Below are positions 26,045 through 33,641 of a stretch of 35,829 nt of DNA, one piece after another. The DNA is from Acidobacteriota bacterium (GTDB lineage: Bacteria; Acidobacteriota; Terriglobia; Terriglobales; Acidobacteriaceae). The position numbers and the translations under genes were made by a program. The notes beneath the pieces are model-generated. The model saw only the letters and a program-made list of their open reading frames with translations, was not told the DNA's origin and ran no database searches. The stretch spans positions 1 to 35,829 of the forward strand of contig JAKBHH010000031.1 in assembly GCA_021836865.1 (NCBI GenBank), written 5' to 3'. Each line of letters begins with the position of its first letter. The stretch's first letter is position 1.

Positions 26045-26809
26045 TTAGATGCCTGCCTGCGCAAAAGCCTGCCAGCAGAGCTGCATGCCCATGGCCAGCA
26101 GCCAGAGTGAAAGCGCGAGCCGCATGGCGCGGGCGGGAATGCGGGAAGCAACGCTCGTGCCCGCCAGCGCGCCCAGCACGCCGCCTGCGACTAGCCTTTC
26201 CAGCAGCGCCACATCGATGCCTCCCTGGCTCAGGTGCAGCCCACCGCCTACCAGCGCAAGGCACAGCCCGAAGGCAAGATCCGTGCCTACGATGCGCGTT
26301 GTGTCCAGAGGCGTAAAGCCCATCAGCGCCAGTGTGCCCAGCGCGCCCGCGCCCGAAGACGAAAAGCCAACCTCCGCGCCCACCGGCAGCATGCTAAGGG
26401 CGAGCCAGCCAGGACGATGTGCGCGTCCCGCATGGACAGCCGCCGGACGGAAGTGCCGATAGATGTGCCACGCCGAGGGAATCGCAATCATCACGCCGAG
26501 AGCCAGGTAGAGCCAGAGCTGGTCAGCGTGGCTGCGAGCCAGGCGCCGAAAGAGCAGTGTGCCAAGAACCACACCCGGAAGTCCCGTGGCCAGCATGATG
26601 GCCAGCGTGCGCCACGCCACGTTGCGCCGTACCACTTGCACTGGCACCACCACCAGCTTGACCGCCGCCGAGTAGGCAAGCGCTGTGCCCACCGCCGCCT
26701 CTGCAGGCAGATGCAGAAGCAGGATGAGCAGCGGCGCCATCACCGTGCCCGCGCCCACGCCAGTCATGGCGATCATAGCGGCAATTAAAAAGCCAAGAAG
26801 GAAATCCAT
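26045..26809 (-). CDS. TSUP family (TauE/SafE) membrane transporter
   Basis: This 254-residue inner-membrane protein has about seven to eight TM helices in two homologous halves, beginning MDFLLGFLIAAMIAMTGVGAGTVMAPLL (split: MDFLLGFLIAAMIAMTGV, GAGTVMAPLL) with the family GxGxG-like region, and a matching GFSSSGAGALGTLALMGF in the second half. TSUP proteins move sulfite, sulfonates or other sulfur-containing organics. Its place 30 nt after cysH in the cys operon suggests uptake of sulfate or a sulfur compound, or export of excess sulfite; direction cannot be told from sequence. No other sulfate permease gene is in the window. ATG 26809. Confidence 0.85.
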   Translation of the reverse strand: MDFLLGFLIAAMIAMTGVGAGTVMAPLLILLLHLPAEAAVGTALAYSAAVKLVVVPVQVVRRNVAWRTLAIMLATGLPGVVLGTLLFRRLARSHADQLWLYLALGVMIAIPSAWHIYRHFRPAAVHAGRAHRPGWLALSMLPVGAEVGFSSSGAGALGTLALMGFTPLDTTRIVGTDLAFGLCLALVGGGLHLSQGGIDVALLERLVAGGVLGALAGTSVASRIPARAMRLALSLWLLAMGMQLCWQAFAQAGI

Positions 26810-26839
26810 TGCGCTCTCCGCGTCTGCGAGGCCCGCGTC

Positions 26840-27532
26840 TTACGAAGCCTGAATGTGAATGCCGCACTCGAGCTTGCGGCCGGACCAGCGCCCGGAGCGC
26901 GGATCGCTTGCGTCAAAAGGCAGACTGGTGCAGGGCGCGCATCCAATGCTGGTGTAACCCTGCTCATAGAGCGGCAGCAGCGGAATGCCGTGCGCCTCTG
27001 CATACAAGCCCACATCGCGGGTGGTCCACTCCGCCAGCGGGCTTAGCTTGGCCAGCGTTTGTCCACCTGGCAGGGTGAAGCTCTCCTCCACCTGCAGGTT
27101 GGCGCGCGACTTCGACTGCTGCCTCCGCAGCCCCGTAATCCACACGCGATAAGGAGCAAGCGAGCGAAAGAGCGGCTCCACCTTGCGCAGCGCGCAGCAG
27201 CGGTCAGGAGCGCTCTGGTGCAGAATCCCGAACTCGCTTTCCTGCTCCGCCACCGTGCGCTCCGGCAACACGTTGATCAGGTTCAATTGCCACTCGGCCG
27301 CAATGCGGTCACGGTACACGAGCGTCTCAGGAAAGTGATAGCCGGTCTCAAGAAAGAGCACGGGAACACGAGGCAGAATCTCGCGCACCATGTGCAGCAC
27401 GACCACATCTTCGGTCTGAAAACTGCTGGTGACGCAGACATCCGTCGCATGCGCCAGCCGCTCGTCAAGAAAAAGCCTTACTGTACCTGCGCGCTCTTTA
27501 ATCTCAGATGCCCAGTCCGTCGTCATTGTCAT
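26840..27532 (-). CDS. cysH: Adenylylsulfate (APS) reductase, iron-sulfur type
   Basis: This 230-residue PP-loop-related enzyme reduces APS to sulfite with electrons from thioredoxin. It carries the [4Fe-4S] cysteine set that marks APS rather than PAPS reductases: Cys-Cys in DRCCALRKVEP and Cys-x-x-Cys in GCAPCTSLPF; the catalytic Cys is in the C-terminal LECGIH. TSSFQTEDVVVLHM and LFLETGYHFPETL form the nucleotide site. Use of APS means no APS kinase is needed, which fits the decayed kinase-like tail of the neighbouring CysN. Start ATG 27532 (or ATG 27526) lies inside the 3' end of cysN, a 29-nt (or 23-nt) overlap, with GGAGAAG as the ribosome site. Confidence 0.93.
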   Translation of the reverse strand: MTMTTDWASEIKERAGTVRLFLDERLAHATDVCVTSSFQTEDVVVLHMVREILPRVPVLFLETGYHFPETLVYRDRIAAEWQLNLINVLPERTVAEQESEFGILHQSAPDRCCALRKVEPLFRSLAPYRVWITGLRRQQSKSRANLQVEESFTLPGGQTLAKLSPLAEWTTRDVGLYAEAHGIPLLPLYEQGYTSIGCAPCTSLPFDASDPRSGRWSGRKLECGIHIQAS

Positions 27533-29162
27533 CTTCTCCATTGGGAATCGCGCCGAGGCGCTGAATTTCATTGAGGATCTCGTCTGGTTCATCCAGCGCG
27601 AGCTCGTGGGGAGTGGTGCTCGCCGCATGAACCGGCGTCAGGGTGATGGGGACTGCGTCGTCGCTCTCCACCAGCAGAAACGCGCCCATGCGGGCCAGCG
27701 CAATCAGTGAGGGCGACAAGGGAACGCGCGTGCGAAGGACGACGGCGCCTGCCTCAAGCAGAGACCGCTCCAGCTGCGCGGCCAACTCTGCGCGATTGCC
27801 CAGGGCCAGCACCCCGCGCGTCGCGTGATTGATTTCGGACTCAGCATCGCCTGCGTCCGCGATGCTGCGTATCATGCCCGCACCCGCGGTGGCGTTATCT
27901 TCCGGATCAATGAGAATCAGACTGCCGGTGGCACGGCTGTCGCGATAGAGGTCTGCAAGCAGCGGACGGCTCGTTTCGATAACGACCTGCCCGATGTCGT
28001 TGAGAGCGAGCTGCTCCGCTGGATGATGCTCAAGCCGCTCGACGTGGATTCGCGAACGAATTTCGACGACCCGTGCGCGCACCGTCTGGCTCGTGTGCTT
28101 CAGCAGATAGGTCGATCCGGGACGAAGAGGCTTTGTGTGCATCCAGACTACGGTCGCCTCAAAGTGCCTGGTCCGATGCGGAGAATCGGCGGCCGATACG
28201 AGCATCTCGCCGCGGCTGACGTCCGTTTCATCTTCCAGCGTGATCACGACAGACTGCGGCGCGCGCGCTGTTTCCAGGTCACCCTCCCACGTGGTGATGG
28301 AGCGAACCCGTGTGCGAAAGCCGGATGGCAAGGCAATGATTTCATCTCCGGGCCGAACCGTCCCCGCGGTAATCTGCCCGGCAAACCCGCGGAAGTCCTG
28401 ATGCGGACGCAGCACGCGCTGCACCGGAAAGCGCAGGCCGGCATGGGAGCGCTCGATCGCCAGCGGAACAGTCTCCAGCAGTTCCATCAGGCTGGGGCCG
28501 CTGTACCAGCTCATGCGCTCACTGCGATGCACAACGTTGTCGCCATCGAGCGCGCTCACGGGAACCGCGATCAGTTCGGGGATCTCCAACTGCCGGGCAA
28601 GATCGAGCAGCGAGCGGCGATGGTCGTCGAAGACCGTCTGCGAAAAACCTACAAGGTCCATCTTGTTGACGGCGGCAATTACGACCGGAATTCCCAGCAG
28701 CGCGGCGATGCAGGCGTGACGCCGCGTCTGGTCAAGGATGCCCTTGCGCGCGTCCACAAGCACAATGGCAACGTCTGCCGTGGATGCGCCGGTGGCCATG
28801 TTGCGCGTGTACTGCTCGTGGCCCGGAGTGTCGGCGATGATGAATTTGCGCTTCGGCGTAGAGAAGAATCGGTACGCCACGTCGATGGTGATTCCCTGCT
28901 CTCGCTCCGCGCGAAGACCGTCTGTGAGTTGCGCGAAATCAATAGCGGCGTTGTGCGTCACGGCGCGCACGTGGTCGTCGTAGACATTGCGCGAGTCGTA
29001 GAGCAGGCGGCCAATCAGCGTAGACTTGCCGTCATCCACGCTGCCCGCCGTGCTGAAACGCAACAGGTCTTTCGCGCGCTCGGCGGCAAGCTGCTCTTCA
29101 ATGCGCACATCCGCATCATCCCGCTCAAGAACGGCGGTCATGTTGTCATTCGCTTCCGACAT
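27504..29162 (-). CDS. cysN: Sulfate adenylyltransferase GTPase subunit CysN, with vestigial kinase-like tail
   Basis: CysN is the elongation-factor-like GTPase that drives CysD-catalysed formation of APS from sulfate and ATP. G1 is GSVDDGKST (40-48), G3 DTPGH (111-115), G4 NKMD; beta-barrel domains follow and the core ends with ATAGAGMI near residue 431. A further 121 residues remain. Residues about 446-505 resemble an APS kinase (CysC) with its core destroyed: GVLALGNRAELAAQLERSLLEAGAVVL lines up with the kinase P-loop helix (given in two parts: GVLALGNRAELAA, QLERSLLEAGAVVL), but GxxGxGKST is replaced by LGNRAEL; LIALARMGAFLLVES resembles the later strand. The acidic end GEDDNDDGLGI overlaps cysH. 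ATG 29162 overlaps the cysD stop by one base (TGATG). Confidence 0.93.
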   Translation of the reverse strand: MSEANDNMTAVLERDDADVRIEEQLAAERAKDLLRFSTAGSVDDGKSTLIGRLLYDSRNVYDDHVRAVTHNAAIDFAQLTDGLRAEREQGITIDVAYRFFSTPKRKFIIADTPGHEQYTRNMATGASTADVAIVLVDARKGILDQTRRHACIAALLGIPVVIAAVNKMDLVGFSQTVFDDHRRSLLDLARQLEIPELIAVPVSALDGDNVVHRSERMSWYSGPSLMELLETVPLAIERSHAGLRFPVQRVLRPHQDFRGFAGQITAGTVRPGDEIIALPSGFRTRVRSITTWEGDLETARAPQSVVITLEDETDVSRGEMLVSAADSPHRTRHFEATVVWMHTKPLRPGSTYLLKHTSQTVRARVVEIRSRIHVERLEHHPAEQLALNDIGQVVIETSRPLLADLYRDSRATGSLILIDPEDNATAGAGMIRSIADAGDAESEINHATRGVLALGNRAELAAQLERSLLEAGAVVLRTRVPLSPSLIALARMGAFLLVESDDAVPITLTPVHAASTTPHELALDEPDEILNEIQRLGAIPNGEDDNDDGLGI

Positions 29163-30151
29163 CAGAAGTAGCCCTCGCGTTTCTTCAGTTCCATGGAACC
29201 GTCCTGGTCGTGGTCGATAATGCGATTGGCGCGCTCGGAATTTCGCATCTGCACCAGCTCGGCAATAATCTTTGGCACCGTGTCTGCGTCGGAGCGGATG
29301 GCTCCCGTGCAGGGGCTGCAACCGAGCGAGCGCAGGCGGCACTTCACCCATTGCTCTTCGCCCGGAAGGCCCTTCACAAAAGGCTGCTCCACGGGGATCA
29401 GGCTGTCGGCGCGCACCAGCATGCGGCGCTCCTTCGCCAGATACAGCGGCACAATCGGAATCTTCTCCAGATGGATGTAGTGCCAGATGTCCAGCTCGGT
29501 CCAGTTGGAAAGCGGGAAGACGCGGATGCTCTCGCGCGGGCCGATGCGTCCGTTGAACAGGTTCCACAACTCCGGACGCTGATTCTTCGGGTCCCACTGC
29601 CCCGCGCTGTCGCGGAATGAGAAGATGCGCTCTTTCGCACGCGACTTTTCTTCATCGCGTCGTGCGCCGCCAAAGGCCGCGTCAAATCCGTGTGCGCGCA
29701 ACCCGTCCAGCAGCGCCTGCGTCTTCAGCAGCCCGCAGCAACGCTGCGTTCCCAGTTGCACCGGGTTCGCGCCCTGCGCCAGGGCCTCTTCATTGCGCCA
29801 CACCAGCAGCTTGACTCCCAGCTCGGCCGTGTAGCGATCGCGGAATTCGATCATCTCGCGAAACTTGTAGCCCGTGTCGACATGCAGCAGCGGAAACGGA
29901 ATCGGCGCGGGATGAAAGGCCTTCTGCGCCAGGCGCAACATCACCGACGAGTCCTTGCCGATGGAGTAGAGCATCACCGGCTTTTGAAACTCCGCCGCCA
30001 CCTCGCGCATGATGTGAATGCTCTCTGCCTCAAGCAGCTGGATGTGGTTGAGCCGCTGCTCTGCCGCGGCGCGGCTTTGGCCCGGCCCGCCGCTGTGCCC
30101 TGAGTTCAGTTCCTGTGCCAGCCCCGTGGGCTCGCTTGCGATCGCTGTCAT
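29162..30151 (-). CDS. cysD: Sulfate adenylyltransferase subunit 2 CysD
   Basis: CysD is the catalytic ATP sulfurylase subunit, making APS and pyrophosphate from sulfate and ATP. The 329-residue protein has the PP-loop SIGKDSS (63-69), [49 protein letters not shown] and [10 protein letters not shown], all typical, ending KKREGYF. The N-terminal 30 residues are a polar extension. GGAGAG lies 5 nt before ATG 30151. It is the first structural gene of cysD-cysN-cysH-TSUP and is preceded by the poly-Cys leader ORF and attenuator-type terminator at 30181-30324. Confidence 0.96.
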   Translation of the reverse strand: MTAIASEPTGLAQELNSGHSGGPGQSRAAAEQRLNHIQLLEAESIHIMREVAAEFQKPVMLYSIGKDSSVMLRLAQKAFHPAPIPFPLLHVDTGYKFREMIEFRDRYTAELGVKLLVWRNEEALAQGANPVQLGTQRCCGLLKTQALLDGLRAHGFDAAFGGARRDEEKSRAKERIFSFRDSAGQWDPKNQRPELWNLFNGRIGPRESIRVFPLSNWTELDIWHYIHLEKIPIVPLYLAKERRMLVRADSLIPVEQPFVKGLPGEEQWVKCRLRSLGCSPCTGAIRSDADTVPKIIAELVQMRNSERANRIIDHDQDGSMELKKREGYF

Positions 30152-30180
30152 GCAATCTCTCCGTTTGGATTTTCGAAGGG

Positions 30181-30226
30181 GAAAAAGAAAAAGCCCGCGT
30201 CGGCAGGTGGCCTGCGGCGCGGGCTT
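30181..30226 (-). terminator. Attenuator-type intrinsic terminator in the cysD leader
   Basis: On the minus strand AAGCCCGCG (30226-30218) pairs with CGCGGGCTT (30199-30191); inside, GCAGG pairs with CCTGC around a CCA loop. The 3' arm runs into TTTCTTTTTC (30190-30181). It lies within the leader, after the promoter at 30331-30359 and about 30 nt before the cysD ATG, so it would stop transcription before the operon unless prevented. Confidence 0.88.
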
Positions 30227-30228
30227 AT

Positions 30229-30263
30229 TGGGATAGGTCTGAGTCTAAAGCTGTCTTATCCCA
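30229..30263 (-). promoter_or_regulatory. Pre-terminator hairpin and competing pairings in the cys leader
   Basis: TGGGATA (30263-30257), which includes the last codon and most of the stop of the leader ORF, pairs with TATCCCA (30235-30229). The segment 30246-30229 has other perfect partners inside the leader ORF: AGACTCA (30246-30240) with TGAGTCT (30323-30317), and CAGACC (30241-30236) with GGTCTG (30304-30299), the latter ending in the first Cys codon of the first run. These exclude each other, and a ribosome paused on the Cys codons would block the upstream ones. A clean antiterminator pairing with the terminator 5' arm is not obvious by eye. Confidence 0.6.
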
Positions 30264-30324
30264 CAATCCGGCGCGGCACGCAACAACACGCGCAACAACA
30301 GACCGGTGTGAGACAAAGACTCAT
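30256..30324 (-). CDS. Poly-cysteine leader peptide of the cys operon
   Basis: This is a 22-codon ORF with seven Cys codons (residues 4, 9-11 and 13-15), including the tract CCCACCC, followed by VPRRIVG and TAA. At the usual Cys frequency near 1 percent this is not expected by chance. The Cys codons are a mix of TGT and TGC. ATG 30324 is where the promoter at 30331-30359 should start transcription, so the mRNA is predicted leaderless; GAGG two bases before ATG is too close to serve as a ribosome site. It precedes a terminator and then cysD, the first gene of cysteine synthesis. By analogy with amino-acid attenuators and with leaderless poly-Cys leader ORFs reported in actinobacteria, it should sense Cys-tRNA supply by ribosome stalling. 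The peptide itself probably has no function. Confidence 0.85.
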   Translation of the reverse strand: MSLCLTPVCCCACCCVPRRIVG

Positions 30325-30358
30325 GACCTCACTATATCGGCACTTGAGTGTGAGGTCA
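30324..30358. promoter_or_regulatory. Operator-like inverted repeat over the cys promoter
   Basis: TGACCTCAC (30324-30332) and GTGAGGTCA (30350-30358) are perfect 9-bp inverted arms separated by 17 bp. They cover the -35 and part of the -10 box on the minus strand, and the last base is the A of the leader-peptide ATG. A protein bound here should block transcription of the cys operon. The regulator is not in the window as far as I can tell. Confidence 0.7.
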
Positions 30359-30359
30359 A
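30331..30359 (-). promoter_or_regulatory. Promoter of the cysDNH operon
   Basis: TTGACC (30359-30354), exactly 17 bp, TATAGT (30336-30331). This is the best sigma70-type promoter in the window. The expected start is 30325-30323, on the leader ATG. Confidence 0.8.
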
Positions 30360-30452
30360 CCGTCTCTTTTAGCCCGCGCGCGCCGCGCAGAGCTCCGGCC
30401 AAGACCCGCAGAAGTTTCGCAATCCTCCGCTGCTACAATCGAAATGGCCGCA

Positions 30453-30488
30453 ATGTGCACTCTTTCAGTTGCTTGCAGCATCGTATAG
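30453..30488 (+). CDS. Possible 11-residue upstream ORF before cysS
   Basis: ATG 30453 to TAG 30488 encodes MCTLSVACSIV with Cys at 2 and 8. It lies 13 nt after a TACAAT box (30434-30439) and 14 nt before the cysS ATG, in another frame. No terminator hairpin follows. It may be chance, but Cys codons just before the cysteinyl-tRNA synthetase gene are suggestive. Confidence 0.3.
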   Translation: MCTLSVACSIV

Positions 30489-30502
30489 TCAGGCTAGAAA
30501 CC

Positions 30503-31981
30503 ATGAACCTCCACCTCTTCAACACCCTTTCGGGACAGATGGAAGAGCTCGTCCCGATGGATGGGCAGACACTGCGCATGTACGCCTGCGGCCCCACGGT
30601 CTACGACTACGGCCACATCGGCAACTTCCGCACCTTTCTCCAGGTGGATGTGCTGCGGCGCTTTCTCAAGCTGACCGGTATGAAGCTGCGCCACGTCATG
30701 AACATCACCGACGTAGACGACAAGATCATCCGCAACGCCGCTGCCGCCGGCATCGCGATCGGCGAGTACACGCCGCGCTATGTCGATGCGTTCTTTGAAG
30801 ACCTTGACGCCCTGCGCGTGGAGCGGCCTGAAGCAATTGCGCGCGCCACTGAAAACATCGACCGCATGGTGGAGCTGATACAGAAGCTGGCCGCGGTGGG
30901 CGCTGCCTATCAGACCGATGACGGGAGCTGGTACTTCCGCCTTTCCGCATTTCCTGCCTACGGCAAGCTGAGCAAGAAGGACTTGAGCGGCATGGAAGAC
31001 GGCGCGCGCGTGGACGTGGACGAGTACGAGAAGGATTCGGCCCGCGACTTTGCACTGTGGAAGGCTGCCAGGCCCGGCGAAACCGCGTGGGATACCATGA
31101 TCGGCCGCGGAAGGCCCGGCTGGCACATCGAGTGCTCCGCCATGTCCATGGCCTATCTGGGCGACAGCTTTGACCTGCACGCCGGCGGCGAAGACTTGAT
31201 GTTCCCGCACCATGAGAACGAGATCGCGCAAAGCGAAACCGTCACGCACAAGCCGCTCGCGCGCCATTGGATGCACGTTCGCTTCCTTCTCGTCGACGGA
31301 CGCAAGATGGCCAAGAGCGAGGGCAACTTCTACACCCTGCGCGATCTGCTGCTGAAGGGATACAAGGCCTCGGCAATTCGCCTCGCGCTGATCTCGGTTC
31401 CCTACCGGCACCAGCTCAACTTCACCTTCGATGGCCTCATTGAGGCCACCAACGCCATCGACCGGCTGCGGACCTTTTACGCGCGGCTCACACAAGGAAC
31501 CTTCGCAGCCGGAGAAAATCCCGCGATGCAGTCTGCGGCAAAGAAAGCGCAGACCGAATTCATGGCCGCGCTGGCCAATGACCTGAACACCGCCGAAGCC
31601 CGCGCGCCGATCTTCGACCTCGTTCGCGCGGCCAATGCGGCCATGGACCAGGGAAAGTTATTCACCGGCGACCGCGACGAGATCCTACCTGTGCTGAAGG
31701 ACTTCGACGCAGTCTTCGACGTAATCGAGGACCGCGACGCCGAGCCCACCCGCCACGCCATCGCGTGGGCGCAGCAGGCCGGCAGAACCGCCGACGTCGC
31801 ACCGGAGCTCCTCGCCCGTCAGTCGCTCACGGACGACGCGATTGAAAAGCTGGTCACCGAGCGCACCGTTGCCAAAAAGCAGCGCAACTTCGCCCGCGCC
31901 GACCAGATCCGCAACGAGCTGGCGGAAAAGGGCGTCATCCTTGAAGACTCCAAAGACGGCGTGCGCTGGAAGCGCAAGTAA
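30503..31981 (+). CDS. cysS: Cysteinyl-tRNA synthetase
   Basis: This class I synthetase charges tRNA-Cys. The 492-residue protein has all landmarks: zinc ligands Cys29, Cys211, His236 and Glu240, the HIGH-type YGHIGN (36-41), NITDVDDKIIR, GWHIECSAMS, AGGEDLMFPHHENEIAQSE, split as AGGEDLMFPHH and ENEIAQSE, and KMAKS (268-272) for KMSKS. The C-terminal tRNA-binding domain includes RNFARADQIRNELAEKGVILED, split as RNFARADQIR and NELAEKGVILED. ATG 30503 is the family start, with only a weak AGG upstream; TATAGT (30484-30489) could be a -10 box giving a very short leader. It is divergent from the cysteine biosynthesis operon and shares its regulatory region, so both could respond to cysteine. Confidence 0.97.
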   Translation: MNLHLFNTLSGQMEELVPMDGQTLRMYACGPTVYDYGHIGNFRTFLQVDVLRRFLKLTGMKLRHVMNITDVDDKIIRNAAAAGIAIGEYTPRYVDAFFEDLDALRVERPEAIARATENIDRMVELIQKLAAVGAAYQTDDGSWYFRLSAFPAYGKLSKKDLSGMEDGARVDVDEYEKDSARDFALWKAARPGETAWDTMIGRGRPGWHIECSAMSMAYLGDSFDLHAGGEDLMFPHHENEIAQSETVTHKPLARHWMHVRFLLVDGRKMAKSEGNFYTLRDLLLKGYKASAIRLALISVPYRHQLNFTFDGLIEATNAIDRLRTFYARLTQGTFAAGENPAMQSAAKKAQTEFMAALANDLNTAEARAPIFDLVRAANAAMDQGKLFTGDRDEILPVLKDFDAVFDVIEDRDAEPTRHAIAWAQQAGRTADVAPELLARQSLTDDAIEKLVTERTVAKKQRNFARADQIRNELAEKGVILEDSKDGVRWKRK

Positions 31982-32020
31982 GCGCCGCCGAACCACTGCA
32001 TCGCAGGAGATCGTTTCCCC

Positions 32021-32566
32021 ATGGAAGCTAACGAAGCACAGGAATTGCAGGAGCACGCCGAGCACGGCGCGCACGAGCAGGCCATGCGCCCGGTTGCCTT
32101 TACCATGAGCGTTCTGGCCGTGCTGGTGGCCATCACCACCGTGCTTGGCCATCGCACCCACACCGAGGCGGTGCTGGATCAGAACAAAGCGACGGACCAG
32201 TGGAACCTGTATCAGGCCAAAAAGATTCGCGCCAACACCACGCAGCTCGCTGCCGATCTGCTGAGTGTGGTCACCATTACCGATACGGACGCGGAACGCA
32301 GGATCGCCAAATCCTACACCGACCATGAGGCCAAGTGGGCCAGCGACCTGAAGGAAGAGCAGGAGAAGGCCGAAGCGCTCGAGACCACGGTCGAGCAGGC
32401 CGAGGCCCGCGCAGACCGTTTTGACCTGGCCGAAGCGTTGCTCGAGATCGGCCTCGTCATCACCTCCGTCACGCTGCTTACCCGCAGCCGGGCCTACTGG
32501 TATTTCGGGATGGCCTTCTCGCTTGCAGGCATCCTGTCGGCGCTTTCGTCGCTTTTCCTCAAATAG
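32021..32566 (+). CDS. DUF4337 family membrane protein
   Basis: This 181-residue protein has an acidic His/Glu-rich N-terminus, a first TM helix (about 25-43, PVAFTMSVLAVLVAITTVLG), the family signature HRTHTEAVLDQNKATDQWNLYQAKKIR (split: HRTHTEAVLDQNK, ATDQWNLYQAKKIR), a charged coiled-coil segment (about 105-135, KEEQEKAEALETTVEQAEAR) and two TM helices at the C-terminus. The family is widespread in Acidobacteriota, Proteobacteria and cyanobacteria, with no known function. GGAGA about 14 nt upstream is a modest ribosome site for ATG 32021. It lies 39 nt after cysS and may be co-transcribed with it. Confidence 0.85.
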   Translation: MEANEAQELQEHAEHGAHEQAMRPVAFTMSVLAVLVAITTVLGHRTHTEAVLDQNKATDQWNLYQAKKIRANTTQLAADLLSVVTITDTDAERRIAKSYTDHEAKWASDLKEEQEKAEALETTVEQAEARADRFDLAEALLEIGLVITSVTLLTRSRAYWYFGMAFSLAGILSALSSLFLK

Positions 32567-32629
32567 CGGCGCCGCGCCGCCCGTCCGTCACCATCGCGCG
32601 CAGTAGCTGCGTGGTAGACTGACGGCGCA

Positions 32630-33274
32630 ATGCGATTCACATACTTCACCGCACTTTTCCTTGCTGCCGGCGCGGCGGTCACCGCTCAAACGTCGGCTCC
32701 GGCCGCGCAGGCCCACAGAAGCGACCTCGGCTTCAGCTACAGCATTCCCTCTGACTGGAATGTAGCGGACGAACATCCCACCCTGCCCGCCGTCAAGGAG
32801 CAGCAATCGCAGGCCGCGAGCAGTGAAGAGGAAAAGAAAGGCATTCAGTGCGTGCAGTTGGAACTGACCGCCAAGCACGGCACACCCGCCTCCATGATCG
32901 TGGTGATGCAACTGCCTTTCTCCTGCTTCGGGCAGAAGATGACCGATCAGGAGCTGCCCGGCTTTGCCCAGGGCGCGTCGGAAGGGCTCAAGCAGAACTT
33001 CGATCTGACGGAGCCGGTCTATGGCTCGTATACGTTGGGCACGCACAGCTTATGGATTGAGCGCACCAAGGGCGCAGTCATTGGGCATCCTGAGGCGCGG
33101 TACACCGTGGAAATTGCGTGCAGCGTGCTCAGGCTGGGCGCCGTCTGCTGGATGACCATGGCCGCCGATGATGCATCGCTTCAGACCTTCGAGCATGGCA
33201 AGGTCAGGCTGGATGGCGAGCCGCCCGTGGCGCTCGTCCCCGCCTCAGCCTTCGACAGAAAGCCGCCCGCCTAG
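32630..33274 (+). CDS. Secreted protein of unknown function
   Basis: This 214-residue protein has a short signal peptide (MRFTYFTALFLAAGAAVTAQ, cleavage near TAQ/TSA). The mature part begins LGFSYSIPSDWNV, a start often seen in PsbP/DcrB-like periplasmic domains where an amphipathic strand carries a Trp, then has a Lys/Glu-rich low-complexity stretch (about 62-71), and a domain with three Cys (two could pair). I cannot name a function. TAGACT (32615-32620) ends 9 nt before ATG 32630 and there is no Shine-Dalgarno, so a near-leaderless mRNA is likely. Confidence 0.7.
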   Translation: MRFTYFTALFLAAGAAVTAQTSAPAAQAHRSDLGFSYSIPSDWNVADEHPTLPAVKEQQSQAASSEEEKKGIQCVQLELTAKHGTPASMIVVMQLPFSCFGQKMTDQELPGFAQGASEGLKQNFDLTEPVYGSYTLGTHSLWIERTKGAVIGHPEARYTVEIACSVLRLGAVCWMTMAADDASLQTFEHGKVRLDGEPPVALVPASAFDRKPPA

Positions 33275-33472
33275 CGCGCCGCCGTTGCCTGCGGCCTTGG
33301 CGTCGCTCCTCGCGGCCATGCTATCCTCAGGCCAGCGGGATTCTTATGTACATGCGCGCCACTCTTGCAGCATCGTCCGTGCCGGCCGCCAAACGCTGGT
33401 CCGGGCCTCGTGCGCGCATCATCTGCCCGCGCAAGCACCTGCGTGTGCTGCCCATCCGCACCCGACCTAGTC
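33275..33472. other. Intergenic region upstream of the aminotransferase leader
   Basis: About 200 GC-rich bases without a convincing ORF or promoter. Together with the hairpin region to 33572 and the ribosome site near 33630 it makes a 367-base gene-free interval. Confidence 0.35.
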
Positions 33473-33572
33473 TCTTCGGCGGCGATTAGGACAGGACCGC
33501 CGAAGATCCTCGCCCGCTCTTTCTCGCCCCGCCGGGCGAGCGGAACTGGATGACCCCCTCCAGACGGGGTCA
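33473..33572 (+). promoter_or_regulatory. Structured 5' leader of the aminotransferase gene (riboswitch-like candidate)
   Basis: Three stems lie in 100 nt. Stem 1: TCTTCGGCGG (33473-33482) with CCGCCGAAGA (33497-33506), 10 bp. Stem 2: GGGCGAG (33534-33540) can pair with either of two CTCGCCC copies (33523-33529, 4-nt loop, or 33509-33515), giving two exclusive states. Stem 3: TGACCCC (33551-33557) with GGGGTCA (33566-33572). I match it to no known riboswitch class. The gene starts 70 nt downstream. Confidence 0.45.
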
Positions 33573-33641
33573 GTGGCCGCGCTCCATTCACAAACGGACG
33601 GCGCACAGGGCCACACAACCGAACTGCCGAGGAGAATGCAT

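Noticed and set aside
30152-30324. SAM or other known riboswitch before cysD
   Set aside because: I find none of the conserved SAM-I or SAM-II core motifs. The Cys-rich ORF explains the leader better.
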